DNA of 64,000 bases from Marivivens aquimaris (lineage in GTDB: Bacteria > Pseudomonadota > Alphaproteobacteria > Rhodobacterales > Rhodobacteraceae), in NCBI RefSeq assembly GCF_015220045.1, contig NZ_JADBGB010000001.1:434001-498000 (forward strand), in the 5' to 3' direction. The notes beneath the pieces are model-generated. The model was not told where the DNA came from. It searched no databases and saw only the letters and a program-made list of their open reading frames with translations. Of the stretch, positions 40,394 to 48,598 are shown in pieces. Both the position numbers and the translations under genes were made by a program. Position 1 is the first letter of the stretch; every line of letters starts with the position of its first letter.

Positions 40394-41092
40394 ATGGCTG
40401 TTCTTTCTGATCCTTTGTCCACGCCCTATGCGCGGCTGACGGGCGTGTTCTACCTTTTGATCGCGGTGTTTGGCGGGTTCGCGATCCTCTGGGTGCCGTC
40501 GCAATTGCAGGTCGCAAGCGATGCTGGTGCAACGATGACAAACCTAATCGAACGGCGAGGGCTGTTCCTCGCGGGGATGGGCGGGGAAGTGGCCATTCTA
40601 CTGGCTGAAATCATGTGCACGGCAATGCTGTATTTCATGTTCAAACCGGTGAGCGCCACGCTGTCTTTTGCAGCATCACTCGCACGGCTGTGCATGGTCG
40701 GCGTGATGGCAGCGATGCTGTTTTTCAGCGTCGCGGCGCTGGGTGTGGCAGAGGGGAGCTTGGCCCCCGGTTTGGCCGATGAGGTCCGGGCCGAGGTGGT
40801 GGCTGCGCTCCTTTATGTGCACGACGCGGGCGTTTGGGTTTGGCAGGTTTTCTTTACGCTGCACCTCGTAATGCTGGGCTGGTTGGTCGCGCACTCGCGG
40901 CGGTTTCCGCGTGTCCTCGGTTACCTGATGATTGCGGGCTCTGCGGGGTATCTCTGCGACAGCCTGAGCGCGTTTGTCTGGCCTGGTGCGGGCGGGCTGG
41001 CACTGGTGACAGGTGTGCTGCTTGCGCTGGTGAGCTTTGCCGAGGTCGGGTTTGCACTTTGGCTTGTCAGCTGCGGTCAGCGGTCAGTGTGA
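40394..41092 (+). CDS. DUF4386 family membrane protein
   Basis: A 232-residue integral membrane protein with about six helices. It is recognised as DUF4386 from ARLTGVFYLLIAVFGGFA near the N-terminus and the later LMIAGSAGYLCDSLSAFVW. The function is unknown. The ATG at 40394 has GGAGG six bases upstream; the open frame before it is not family-like. It is followed by an NmrA-like gene 11 bases later and is the likely target of the divergent LysR regulator. Confidence 0.85.
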   Translation: MAVLSDPLSTPYARLTGVFYLLIAVFGGFAILWVPSQLQVASDAGATMTNLIERRGLFLAGMGGEVAILLAEIMCTAMLYFMFKPVSATLSFAASLARLCMVGVMAAMLFFSVAALGVAEGSLAPGLADEVRAEVVAALLYVHDAGVWVWQVFFTLHLVMLGWLVAHSRRFPRVLGYLMIAGSAGYLCDSLSAFVWPGAGGLALVTGVLLALVSFAEVGFALWLVSCGQRSV

Positions 41093-41103
41093 GGAACGTG
41101 GAT

Positions 41104-41769
41104 ATGAAGCGTGTTTGTATTATTGGAATTTCGGGAAAACTCGGCCGCTACATGGCGCAGGAGGCGCTGGATCGCGGGTATGAGGTGCACGGTGTTTGTC
41201 GACCCGAGAGTGTGGGCAAGCTGGCCGATATCGCGGATCGCATCACGGTATTTCCGGCGCGGACGGACGATGCTGAGGTTGTCGCGGAAGCGGTAAAGGG
41301 ATGCGACGGCGTGCTGACGGTGCTCGTGCCTTGGGGCGTGAATGACTATGCGTCGGGAACGGCGCGGGCGGTGCTGGAGAACGCGGAGCCGGATGCGCGG
41401 CTGGTGTTTTCCTGCGGTTGGCACATCAGCCGCGACGGGCAGGACGTCTATTCGATGAAACTGAAAATGATCGTTGCGGTGTTCGGAAGGGTCGCCAAAT
41501 GGCTGCGTGCTGCCGACCTTGATGACCAGGTGAGGGCGACGGATATGATCTTTGCCTCGGACCGTGACTGGACGGTTGTTCGCGGCTCGAACCTTGAGGA
41601 GGGGCCGAGTGAAGGGTTGCCCGTCTGGGCAGAACACGTCGGCGATCCGGTACTTGCTGCGAACATCACGCGGCGGGTGGATTTCGCGAAGTTCATGGTT
41701 CACGCGCTGACCGACGATACGCTGATCAGGCAGGCGCCTGCCATCGTGAGCGGCGTTCGGAGAGTGTGA
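41104..41769 (+). CDS. NAD(P)-binding protein, NmrA/atypical SDR type
   Basis: A 221-residue Rossmann protein. The cofactor loop GISGKLGRYMAQEAL (8-22) corresponds to GxxGxxG. The rest follows the NmrA / NAD(P)H-binding pattern (VLTVLVPWGVNDYASGTARAVLENAEPDARLVFSCG). It lacks the YxxxK pair of classical SDRs, so it may be a redox sensor or a quinone-type reductase. A GAGGAA ribosome site lies 7 bases before the ATG, and a GTG two codons upstream is an alternative start. It ends two bases before repeat copy D. Confidence 0.82.
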   Translation: MKRVCIIGISGKLGRYMAQEALDRGYEVHGVCRPESVGKLADIADRITVFPARTDDAEVVAEAVKGCDGVLTVLVPWGVNDYASGTARAVLENAEPDARLVFSCGWHISRDGQDVYSMKLKMIVAVFGRVAKWLRAADLDDQVRATDMIFASDRDWTVVRGSNLEEGPSEGLPVWAEHVGDPVLAANITRRVDFAKFMVHALTDDTLIRQAPAIVSGVRRV

Positions 41770-41771
41770 AG

Positions 41772-41841
41772 GGCGGGGGAGGGGCTCTGCCCCTCTGGCG
41801 CTTTGCGCCATTCACCCCGAGGTATTTTTGTCAGCGTGAAG
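41772..41841 (+). repeat. Dispersed intergenic repeat, copy D
   Basis: The first hairpin reads GAGGGGC tct GCCCCTC. The second arm pair is changed to TGGCGC/GCGCCA with compensating bases (TGGCGCTTTGCGCCA), so pairing is preserved while sequence differs. The core TTCACCCCGAGGTATTTTTGTCAGCGTGAAG follows. It lies between convergent genes (NmrA-like and phaZ). Confidence 0.8.
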
Positions 41842-41847
41842 CTGGGG

Positions 41848-43119
41848 TCACACCGCAACGACAGACGGTTTCGGGCGGGCCGCCGGTTCCGAGTTCGCGT
41901 CGATGAAATTGAGTACGAGCGGGCGGATGTTGTTGCGCCAGCTGCCGCCTGCAAAGATGCCATAGTGACCGGCGCCGGGCTCGACGTGCCAAGCTTTCTT
42001 CTCTTCCGGCAGGCCGGTGAGGAGGTCGAGCGCAGCTTTACACTGGCCAGGCGCCGAGATGTCGTCTTTTTCGCCCTCGACGGTTTTGACCGCGACGGTG
42101 GTGATCTTACCGATGTCGATGGTGTGGCCGTTGACGGTGAATTCGTTCTGGGCGATCTCGCGGCCTTTGAAGACGCGCTCGACAGTCGAGAGGTAGAATT
42201 CGGCGGTCATGTCCATCACAGCGAGGTATTCGTCGTAGAAGACGTTGTGCTTGTCGTGGTCGCTGGCCTCGCCTTTGGCGACGCGGAAGATCTGGTCCTG
42301 GAACGCTTTGGCGTGGGTGGCCGCATTCATCGAGATGAACGACGTCAGCTGCAGCAGACCCGGATAGACCTTGCGGCCAACGCCGCGGTATTTCATGCCG
42401 ACGCGCTGGATCATGGTCTGTTCGAGCTGGCCCATGGTGACCGAGCGGCCGAAGTCGGTGACTTCGGTGTGGTTCGCTTCGGGGTCGATCGGGCCGCCGA
42501 TGAGCGTCAGCGAGCGCGGCTGTGCTGCCGGATCAAGCTCTGCAAGGTATGCGGTTGCGGCGAGCGTCAGAGGTGCGGGCTGGCACACTGCGATGACGTG
42601 GATGTCGCTCCCGAGTTGTTTCATGAAGTCGACGAGGTAGAGGGTGTAATCTTCTACGTCGAACTTGCCTTCGCTGACGGGAATGTCGCGGGCATTGTGC
42701 CAGTCTGTGATGTAGACTTCACAATCGGGCAGCAGACTGATCACCGTTTTGCGCAGCAGCGTAGCATAGTGGCCCGACATCGGGGCGACCAGCAGTACGC
42801 GGCGCTTTTTCGGTTTGCGGTTATGGACCTTGAAGTGGATGAGATCGCCGAACGGGCGGCTGACGATGGTTTCGACCGTGACGAGGTGGTCGCGGTGGTC
42901 ATCGTTGCTGGAAATCGAGGGGATGCCCCAGTCGGGTTTGGCGACCATGCGTTCGAACGAACGTTCGGTGACTTCGCCCCATGCGCCGAGCCATTCCACA
43001 AGCGGATTGGCGGTCATTGCCATCGCAGGGTAGGCGGCAAATGCGCGCGCAGATGCACCAAGCCATTGATTTGTGTTTCGCACGCTTTCCATAAAGTCGT
43101 AGGTGTACATATACTTCAT
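41848..43119 (-). CDS. phaZ: Intracellular polyhydroxyalkanoate depolymerase
   Basis: A 423-residue depolymerase of the PHB_depo/PhaZ1 intracellular family. Markers are WLGASARAFAAYPAMA near the N-terminus, SGHYATLLRKTVISLLPDCEVYITDWHNARDIP and the VCQPA motif with the likely nucleophile Cys (AVCQPAPLTLAA). ATHAKAFQDQIF and the C-terminal His in EPGAGHYGIFAG are also present. It degrades stored poly-3-hydroxybutyrate in the granule. The ATG at 43117-43119 has GGAG 8 bases upstream. It is transcribed divergently from phaC, an arrangement typical of Paracoccus and Rhodobacter. Confidence 0.95.
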   Translation of the reverse strand: MKYMYTYDFMESVRNTNQWLGASARAFAAYPAMAMTANPLVEWLGAWGEVTERSFERMVAKPDWGIPSISSNDDHRDHLVTVETIVSRPFGDLIHFKVHNRKPKKRRVLLVAPMSGHYATLLRKTVISLLPDCEVYITDWHNARDIPVSEGKFDVEDYTLYLVDFMKQLGSDIHVIAVCQPAPLTLAATAYLAELDPAAQPRSLTLIGGPIDPEANHTEVTDFGRSVTMGQLEQTMIQRVGMKYRGVGRKVYPGLLQLTSFISMNAATHAKAFQDQIFRVAKGEASDHDKHNVFYDEYLAVMDMTAEFYLSTVERVFKGREIAQNEFTVNGHTIDIGKITTVAVKTVEGEKDDISAPGQCKAALDLLTGLPEEKKAWHVEPGAGHYGIFAGGSWRNNIRPLVLNFIDANSEPAARPKPSVVAV

Positions 43120-43182
43120 GTTGACGTCTCCATGTCGCACGGGGGCTCAAGCGCAGCATTCACTCATGACGGAAGTCACATG

Positions 43183-43194
43183 CTGCATGTGCAA
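43183..43194. promoter_or_regulatory. Near-match to a PhaR site between phaZ and phaC
   Basis: CTGC-ATGT-GCAA differs by one base from CTGC-N4-GCAG. It lies 22 bp before the phaC start in the 96-bp divergent gap. It is weaker than the three exact sites in front of phaP. Confidence 0.35.
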
Positions 43195-43215
43195 AAGTAA
43201 GGTGAGGAGTAGCCC

Positions 43216-45021
43216 GTGACAACTGATGATTTGACCGAAGACGGTGTTGGCAAGGCTGAACTCGCGAAGCTCGAAGCGAATATGGCGCGAATTGAAGAGC
43301 TTACGGCGCGCATCGGAAAAGCGTTTGCGACTAAAAGACACGTGCCGCAGGCGTTGCAAGGACCGGGGCAGGAGCTCTATTTCAAAGCCGCTGTGAACTA
43401 TTGGGCCGATGCTGTGAAAGATCCGGCCAAGGTTTTCGAGCAGCAGGTGTCCTATTGGGGCAAGGCGCTGCATCACTATATCGAAGCGCAGCAAGCCTTT
43501 GCCAAAGGCACGTTCGAAGCGCCGCTGGATTGTCTTCCGGAAGATCGCCGGTTTTCGAACCCGCTATGGAAATCGCACCCCTATTTCAACTTCATCAAGC
43601 AGCAGTATCAGATACAGGCACAGGCGATCACGACCGCCGTGGACGAAATTGACGGGCTGGATGAGGTCGAACGTCAGCGCCTTCGCTATTTCAGCGCGCA
43701 GATCGTGGACATGATGTGTCCGACCAACTTCCTGCCGACCAACCCCGACGCGCTGCAAAAGGCGCTGGAGACGGAAGGGCAGAGCCTTGTGGACGGTCTT
43801 GAGAACCTCGTGCGCGATCTGGAAGCCAACAACGGCGAGTTGGTCGTATCGCTGGCTGATGGCACCGCATTCCAAGTCGGCGAGAACATAGGCGCGTCCG
43901 AAGGCAAGGTCGTGTTCCAGAACCACCTTTTCGAACTGATCCAGTACAGCCCGACGACAGAGCAGGTGCACACCACGCCGCTGCTGATCTTCCCGCCGTG
44001 GATCAACCGTTTCTATATCCTTGACCTCAAACCCAAAAACTCGCTGGTCAAATGGATCGTGGATCAGGGCTTCACGCTCTTTGTGGTGTCGTGGAAGAAT
44101 CCCGATGCGAGCTACCGCGATACCGGCATGTCGGACTACGTGCAGGACGGTTACCTCACCGCGATTGATCAGGTGAAGGACATCTGCGGCGTCAAAAAGA
44201 TCAACACCATTGGCTATTGTATCGCGGGTACCACGCTGTCGCTGACGCTGGCGCTGATGAAGCAGGAGAAGGACAAGTCGGTCAACTCGGCGACGTTCTT
44301 TACCACGCTCACCGATTTCGAGGATCAGGGCGAGTTCGGCGTGTTCCTCACCGACGATTTCGTGGACGGCATCGAAGAAGAGTCGATGGCAAAAGGCGTG
44401 CTCGAAAGCTTCTACATGTCGCGGACCTTCAGCTATCTGCGGTCCCGCGATCTGATCTATGGCCCTGCGATCAAGAGCTACATGATGGGCGAGGCGCCGC
44501 CCGCGTTCGACCTCTTGTTCTGGAACGGTGACGGCACGAACCTGCCCGCCAAGATGGCGGTCGAGTACCTGCGTGGTCTTTGCCAGAAAAACCAGTTCGC
44601 CCGCGAAGGGTTCGAGGTTGCCGACCATCTGGTGAAGCTCGCCGAGGTCGATGTGCCGCTCTGCGCCATCGCTTGTGACACCGACCACATCGCCGCGTGG
44701 AAGGCCTCCTATCAGGGCGTCCAGCAGATGGGATCGAAGGACAAGACGTTCATCCTCTCCGAAAGCGGCCATATCGCAGGCATCGTGAATCCTCCCTCCA
44801 AAGGCAAATACGGACACTGGACGAACGACGACCTGTCCTTGTCGCCAGAGGACTGGAAAGCCGGTGCCGAGAAGCACTCTGGCACATGGTGGCCCCGCTG
44901 GGGAGAGTGGCTGGCGTCCAAGTCCGGCAAGATGATCGACGCCCGTCATCCCGGCGATTCGGGCCGCGAAACGCTTGGTGATGCACCCGGCACTTACGTT
45001 AGGGAACACCCCGAGCTTTAG
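43216..45021 (+). CDS. phaC: Class I poly(3-hydroxyalkanoate) synthase
   Basis: A 601-residue PHA synthase. The N-terminal PhaC domain is at about 60-230 (RFSNPLWKSHPYFNFIKQQY). The alpha/beta-hydrolase catalytic domain has a modified lipase box GYCIAG with nucleophile Cys335; the Asp in ACDTDHI and the His in SESGHIAGIVN complete the triad. It polymerises (R)-3-hydroxybutyryl-CoA and similar short-chain thioesters at the granule surface. The length is normal for class I. The start is a GTG at 43216 with GGTGAGGAG upstream. phaP and phaR follow. Confidence 0.97.
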   Translation: MTTDDLTEDGVGKAELAKLEANMARIEELTARIGKAFATKRHVPQALQGPGQELYFKAAVNYWADAVKDPAKVFEQQVSYWGKALHHYIEAQQAFAKGTFEAPLDCLPEDRRFSNPLWKSHPYFNFIKQQYQIQAQAITTAVDEIDGLDEVERQRLRYFSAQIVDMMCPTNFLPTNPDALQKALETEGQSLVDGLENLVRDLEANNGELVVSLADGTAFQVGENIGASEGKVVFQNHLFELIQYSPTTEQVHTTPLLIFPPWINRFYILDLKPKNSLVKWIVDQGFTLFVVSWKNPDASYRDTGMSDYVQDGYLTAIDQVKDICGVKKINTIGYCIAGTTLSLTLALMKQEKDKSVNSATFFTTLTDFEDQGEFGVFLTDDFVDGIEEESMAKGVLESFYMSRTFSYLRSRDLIYGPAIKSYMMGEAPPAFDLLFWNGDGTNLPAKMAVEYLRGLCQKNQFAREGFEVADHLVKLAEVDVPLCAIACDTDHIAAWKASYQGVQQMGSKDKTFILSESGHIAGIVNPPSKGKYGHWTNDDLSLSPEDWKAGAEKHSGTWWPRWGEWLASKSGKMIDARHPGDSGRETLGDAPGTYVREHPEL

Positions 45022-45048
45022 AACGTATGCTCTAAGCCCTTGTAATGA

Positions 45049-45059
45049 CTGCGGTGCAG
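45049..45059. promoter_or_regulatory. PhaR-type operator 1 before phaP
   Basis: CTGC-GGT-GCAG exactly matches the CTGC-N3-GCAG pattern I recall for the PhaR repressor of Paracoccus denitrificans. It is the most upstream of three sites. Confidence 0.7.
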
Positions 45060-45070
45060 AAAATTAATTG

Positions 45071-45081
45071 CTGCACCGCAG
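45071..45081. promoter_or_regulatory. PhaR-type operator 2 before phaP
   Basis: CTGC-ACC-GCAG is an exact CTGC-N3-GCAG site, 22 bp after site 1 and 9 bp upstream of the -35 element of the candidate phaP promoter. Confidence 0.7.
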
Positions 45082-45089
45082 AAAAATCC

Positions 45090-45118
45090 TTGAAATGCTG
45101 CAGCGCAGCAACCATACT
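45090..45118 (+). promoter_or_regulatory. phaP promoter with PhaR operator 3 in its spacer
   Basis: TTGAAA (45090-45095) and CATACT (45113-45118) are 17 bp apart. The exact PhaR-type site CTGC-AGC-GCAG occupies 45098-45108, inside the spacer, so bound PhaR would block polymerase. The predicted transcript starts about 55 bases before the phaP ATG. Confidence 0.65.
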
Positions 45119-45178
45119 CTTAGACAAGATGATGAACGCGGCCACCGCCGCAGAACACCTAGTTTAAAGGGTAGAGAC

Positions 45179-45652
45179 ATGACCAACGATTTCACCGCCT
45201 ACTTCAAAGACATGATGGGTGCTTTCCCGATGGACACCAAGTCGATGGAAGCTGCCATCAAGAGCCAGACCGCTCTTGCTGAAAAGATGTCGGCTGTCGC
45301 TATCGAGGCTGCTCACAAGTCGACCGAACTTTCGGCCAAGTGGACCCACGAGACCCTGACCAAGATGGCTGATGTCACCGCGGTTAAGGAAGATCCGTCG
45401 GACTACGCCAAGTCGATGACCGATTTCGCTTCGGCTTCGGCTGAATCGGCTGCCGAGCACATGGCTGAATTCGCCGAAATCGCCAAGAAAGTTCAGACCG
45501 AAACTCTCGAACTGATGATGGCTGCTGGCAAGTCGGTGTCGGAAGACATGACCAACGCTGCACAAAAAGCTCAGGCCGAAATGACTGCTGCTGCCAAGAA
45601 GGCCAGCACTCAGGCTGCTGCTACCACCAAGAAGGCAGCCGCAACTGCCTAA
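45179..45652 (+). CDS. phaP: Phasin (PHA granule-associated protein)
   Basis: A 157-residue phasin that coats PHA granules. The phasin domain (about 15-125) is helical and amphipathic (AIKSQTALAEKMSAVAIEAA, FAEIAKKVQTETLELMMAAG). The C-terminus is an Ala/Lys-rich tail (AAAKKASTQAAATTKKAAA) resembling histone-like extensions. The ATG at 45179 has AAAGGG upstream; the longer frame includes the operator region. Codon usage is strongly biased, as expected for an abundant protein. A strong terminator follows, so phaP is transcribed alone. Confidence 0.95.
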   Translation: MTNDFTAYFKDMMGAFPMDTKSMEAAIKSQTALAEKMSAVAIEAAHKSTELSAKWTHETLTKMADVTAVKEDPSDYAKSMTDFASASAESAAEHMAEFAEIAKKVQTETLELMMAAGKSVSEDMTNAAQKAQAEMTAAAKKASTQAAATTKKAAATA

Positions 45653-45697
45653 TCGGGTCTCCCGACCTTTCCTCCTCCCTTGTGGTCGGGCCCAAGA

Positions 45698-45726
45698 AGG
45701 CGAGCTGTTCACAGCTCGCCTTTTTC
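45698..45726 (+). terminator. Intrinsic terminator after phaP
   Basis: A 10-bp stem AGGCGAGCTG / CAGCTCGCCT with loop TTCA is followed by a T tract (45721-45725). Confidence 0.9.
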
Positions 45727-45793
45727 TTTTGCTTTCCTTTTAAGAAATTCCCCCCTACGCTTTCTGCATTGCCGCACACGTTGGGAGGGTTCC

Positions 45794-46342
45794 GTGGTCG
45801 ACACAGAAAAGCCGCTGCTTATCAAGCGTTACGCAAGCCGTCGTTTGTACAACACCGAAACCAGCGACTACGTTACGCTCGAAGACATTGCGACGTTCAT
45901 CCGTGACGGGCGTGAGGTGCAGATCGTCGACCTCAAGTCCGGCGATGATCTGACCCGCCAGTATCTTCTTCAAATCATTGCAGAACACGAAAGCCGCGGC
46001 GAAAGCGTGCTGCCCGTAGATGTGCTGACCGATCTGGTCCGTAGCTACACCAGCTCCGCCTCGACCATCGTGCCGCAGTTCCTCGCCGCGTCGTTCGAAA
46101 TGCTCCGCGAGAGCCAATCGAAGATGATGGAAAACATGTCGATGACGAACCCGATGACCAAGGTTCCGGGCTTCGAGGCGCTGCAGGCGCAGCAAGCGGC
46201 ATTCTTCAAGGCGATGACCGGCGGAATGATGAACGGCTCGTCCGGTCCCGAGATGGAAACGGGCGAAGCGCCGTCCGATCTCGATCAGATCAAGAAACAG
46301 CTCGCCGAACTTCAGGCCCAGCTTTTGAAGATGGGCAAATAA
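45794..46342 (+). CDS. phaR: Polyhydroxyalkanoate synthesis repressor
   Basis: A 182-residue regulator. The N-terminal PHB/PHA accumulation DNA-binding domain is at 6-66 (LLIKRYASRRLYNTETSDYVTLEDIATFIRDG). A PHB-granule-binding region follows (70-110), then a Met/Gln-rich end with a coiled coil (DLDQIKKQLAELQAQLLKMG). PhaR represses phaP and itself until it is titrated by PHB granules. The start is a GTG at 45794 with GGGAGGG 6 bases upstream. Three exact operator sites lie before phaP; I see none immediately before phaR. Confidence 0.95.
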   Translation: MVDTEKPLLIKRYASRRLYNTETSDYVTLEDIATFIRDGREVQIVDLKSGDDLTRQYLLQIIAEHESRGESVLPVDVLTDLVRSYTSSASTIVPQFLAASFEMLRESQSKMMENMSMTNPMTKVPGFEALQAQQAAFFKAMTGGMMNGSSGPEMETGEAPSDLDQIKKQLAELQAQLLKMGK

Positions 46343-46372
46343 GCCTTTCGGGCGCCGCATCGGGACGAAACC

Positions 46373-47341
46373 ATGGTTGCTTCAGCCGGTCGTATCACCC
46401 TTTGGGGCGTCGAAGTCTTCGTCGCAACTGCGGACGAAGCATCCATCTCGGCAGCAGCGCGGCGGCTCGGGTCGTCGGCTGCGACCGTCAGCCAGCAGCT
46501 CAGCAACCTCGAGACTGCGATCGGCGCCACTCTTCTGAACCGCAACGAACGACCCATCACGCTCACCCAAGCGGGCGAGATGTTCCTGCGGCGTGCGCAT
46601 ACGATCCTGAATGAAGCCGATCAGGCCAAGCAGGAGCTTGCGACCGCAGAATACGGCCTGATGCGGCTGCGGGTCGGGATGATCGAGGACTTTGAGACAG
46701 ACGTCACGCCGCGCCTTTTGGCGGACATGGCGCAAAGCTGGAGCAACTGCCAGTTCCTGCTGGAAACGGGTCCGTCGCATCGTCTGCACGATATGCTCGA
46801 ACAGCGTGCGCTGGATGTGATCGTCGCCGCCGATGTTGGCCTGCCGTCCGAGGGGATGGAGCAGCACCTGCTGATGGAGGAGCCGTTCGTCATCGCCGCG
46901 CCCAAAGGAATGCTGCATTCCGGCGATGCGCTGGCCGACCTCAAGGGCCTACCGATGATCCGCTACACGACGCGGCACCACATGGGGCAGGTGATCGCGA
47001 CACACCTTGCGCGGCACAACGTCACCGAAACGCACCGTTTCGAACTGGACAGTTATCATGCGACGATGGCGATGGTGGCGAGCGGGGCAGGCTGGACGAT
47101 CCTGACGCCGCTGGCGCTTCTCCGTGCCCGTCGGTTCAGCGATCAGATCGACGTGGGGCCGCTGCCCCTCGCGCCGTTGTCCCGCCAGATTACGCTGCTG
47201 GCCCGCCGTGGGCAGCTCAATGAAAAGCCTGCCGAAATTGCCGGCAGGCTCCGCACGTTATTGTCCGAAATGGTTCAAGGACCGGCGATTGCCGCGCACC
47301 CTTGGCTCGAAGGTCAGCTGACGGTTACTCAGGTACCGTAG
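46373..47341 (+). CDS. LysR-family transcriptional regulator
   Basis: A 322-residue LysR protein. The helix-turn-helix is at about 9-66 (TLWGVEVFVATADEASISAAARRLGSSAATVSQQLSNLETAIG) and the effector-binding domain at about 95-300. The target is unknown: it is co-oriented after phaR (30-bp gap) and its end overlaps the convergent aminotransferase gene by 13 bases. The polyamine-type operon beyond is a possible target, but there is no divergent promoter to support this. Confidence 0.9.
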   Translation: MVASAGRITLWGVEVFVATADEASISAAARRLGSSAATVSQQLSNLETAIGATLLNRNERPITLTQAGEMFLRRAHTILNEADQAKQELATAEYGLMRLRVGMIEDFETDVTPRLLADMAQSWSNCQFLLETGPSHRLHDMLEQRALDVIVAADVGLPSEGMEQHLLMEEPFVIAAPKGMLHSGDALADLKGLPMIRYTTRHHMGQVIATHLARHNVTETHRFELDSYHATMAMVASGAGWTILTPLALLRARRFSDQIDVGPLPLAPLSRQITLLARRGQLNEKPAEIAGRLRTLLSEMVQGPAIAAHPWLEGQLTVTQVP

Positions 47342-48516
47342 GCCGCCTCGACCGAGGTCACCTCGTCGGCCGCATCAATCAGCGTCTGGGCCACGAGGTC
47401 GCATTCATCCAGCGTCAGGCGAGCGGGCAGGCGCACGTCACAAGCCTTCATCAGCATATCGCGGGTCATCGGCAGATCGCCTTGGCCGTCGAGAAACTGC
47501 CAGTTCCAGAACGCGCGGGCGTTGTCGCGGCTCGATCCGAAGACCTGCACCTTGATGCCGCGCGCAGCCGACGCATCAGAAAACGCCTTGATCGTCGCAT
47601 CATCCATGCCGACCAGATTGAACTGGATCGAGTCCGGAGCACGCACTTCGCCCGGCAGCTTGTCGGGCACCTTCATCCACGGTGACTGGTTTAGACGGCG
47701 CGCAACGTGATCGTGGTTGCGGCGGCCGTCGACGACACGGCGCGGGATCTCGGGGATCTGGGCACGCACGAGCGCGGCGGACAGGTTGTTCAGGCGGGTG
47801 TTGTAGAGCGGAAGCTGGTTCTGCCAGCGCTCGAACGCCTCCTGCAGACCCATGTTTTTCTTCCAGTTATGCTCGTAGGCGCCGGACATGATGACGGCGC
47901 GAGCGATCAGATCGGGATCGTCAGTAACCATGATGCCACCTTCGCCCGCGTTCAGCAGCTTGTAGCTCTGGAAGCTGAAGCAGCCGATCTTGCCGATGGT
48001 GCCGATGTTCTTACCGTTCCATGTTGTGCCAAGGGAGTGGGCGGCGTCTTCGATGACAGGAATGCCGGCAGCGTCACAAGCCGCCATGATCGCGTCCATG
48101 TCGGAGGTGTGCCCGCGCATATGGCTGATGATGACCGCCTGAACTGTCGGCAGCTTGGCGTGGAAATCGTCGAGGTCGATGCGGTAGTTGTCGGCGCACT
48201 CGCACAGCACAGGCACGCAGTCGGCGTGAACGATCGACGACGGCACAGCGGCAAAGGTGAAGGCGGGGATCATAACGCGGCTGTCGCGGGGCAGGCCGAG
48301 CGCCTTCATCGACAGGAACAGCGCGGCAGAGCAGGACGCGACCGCGAGCGCGTATTTGGCACCGAGGAACTCCGCGAACTCCTGCTCCAGCAACTGCACG
48401 GGAGAACCTTCGTTCGTGTAACGGAAGAGGTCGCCGCTCGACAGGATGCGCTGCACTTCTTCGAGTGCGGCCGCGGGGATGGGTTCTGCGTCGTAAACGT
48501 TCGGCGGAAGTGTCAT
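47329..48516 (-). CDS. DegT/DnrJ/EryC1/StrS-family aminotransferase
   Basis: A 395-residue PLP-dependent aminotransferase of the sugar/amine aminotransferase family. Markers are GSPVQLLEQEFAEFLGAKYALAVASCSAALFLSMKALG (substrate/PLP region, about 38-75), VIEDAAHSLG (Asp contacting the PLP nitrogen) and the Schiff-base lysine in FQSYKLLNAGEGG (about 190). Family members usually aminate keto-sugars, but no glycan cluster is nearby. Its position 82 bp downstream of the FAD oxidase of the polyamine operon, on the same strand, suggests an amine or keto-acid substrate; this is inference. Confidence 0.88.
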   Translation of the reverse strand: MTLPPNVYDAEPIPAAALEEVQRILSSGDLFRYTNEGSPVQLLEQEFAEFLGAKYALAVASCSAALFLSMKALGLPRDSRVMIPAFTFAAVPSSIVHADCVPVLCECADNYRIDLDDFHAKLPTVQAVIISHMRGHTSDMDAIMAACDAAGIPVIEDAAHSLGTTWNGKNIGTIGKIGCFSFQSYKLLNAGEGGIMVTDDPDLIARAVIMSGAYEHNWKKNMGLQEAFERWQNQLPLYNTRLNNLSAALVRAQIPEIPRRVVDGRRNHDHVARRLNQSPWMKVPDKLPGEVRAPDSIQFNLVGMDDATIKAFSDASAARGIKVQVFGSSRDNARAFWNWQFLDGQGDLPMTRDMLMKACDVRLPARLTLDECDLVAQTLIDAADEVTSVEAAYGT

Positions 48517-48598
48517 ATTCAGAATTCCCGAAAACTCATTTCGGAAAAGCTAACACAGGGTTGGTAACATTTCTACGAAGGTTTGAATGTGTTCGCGG

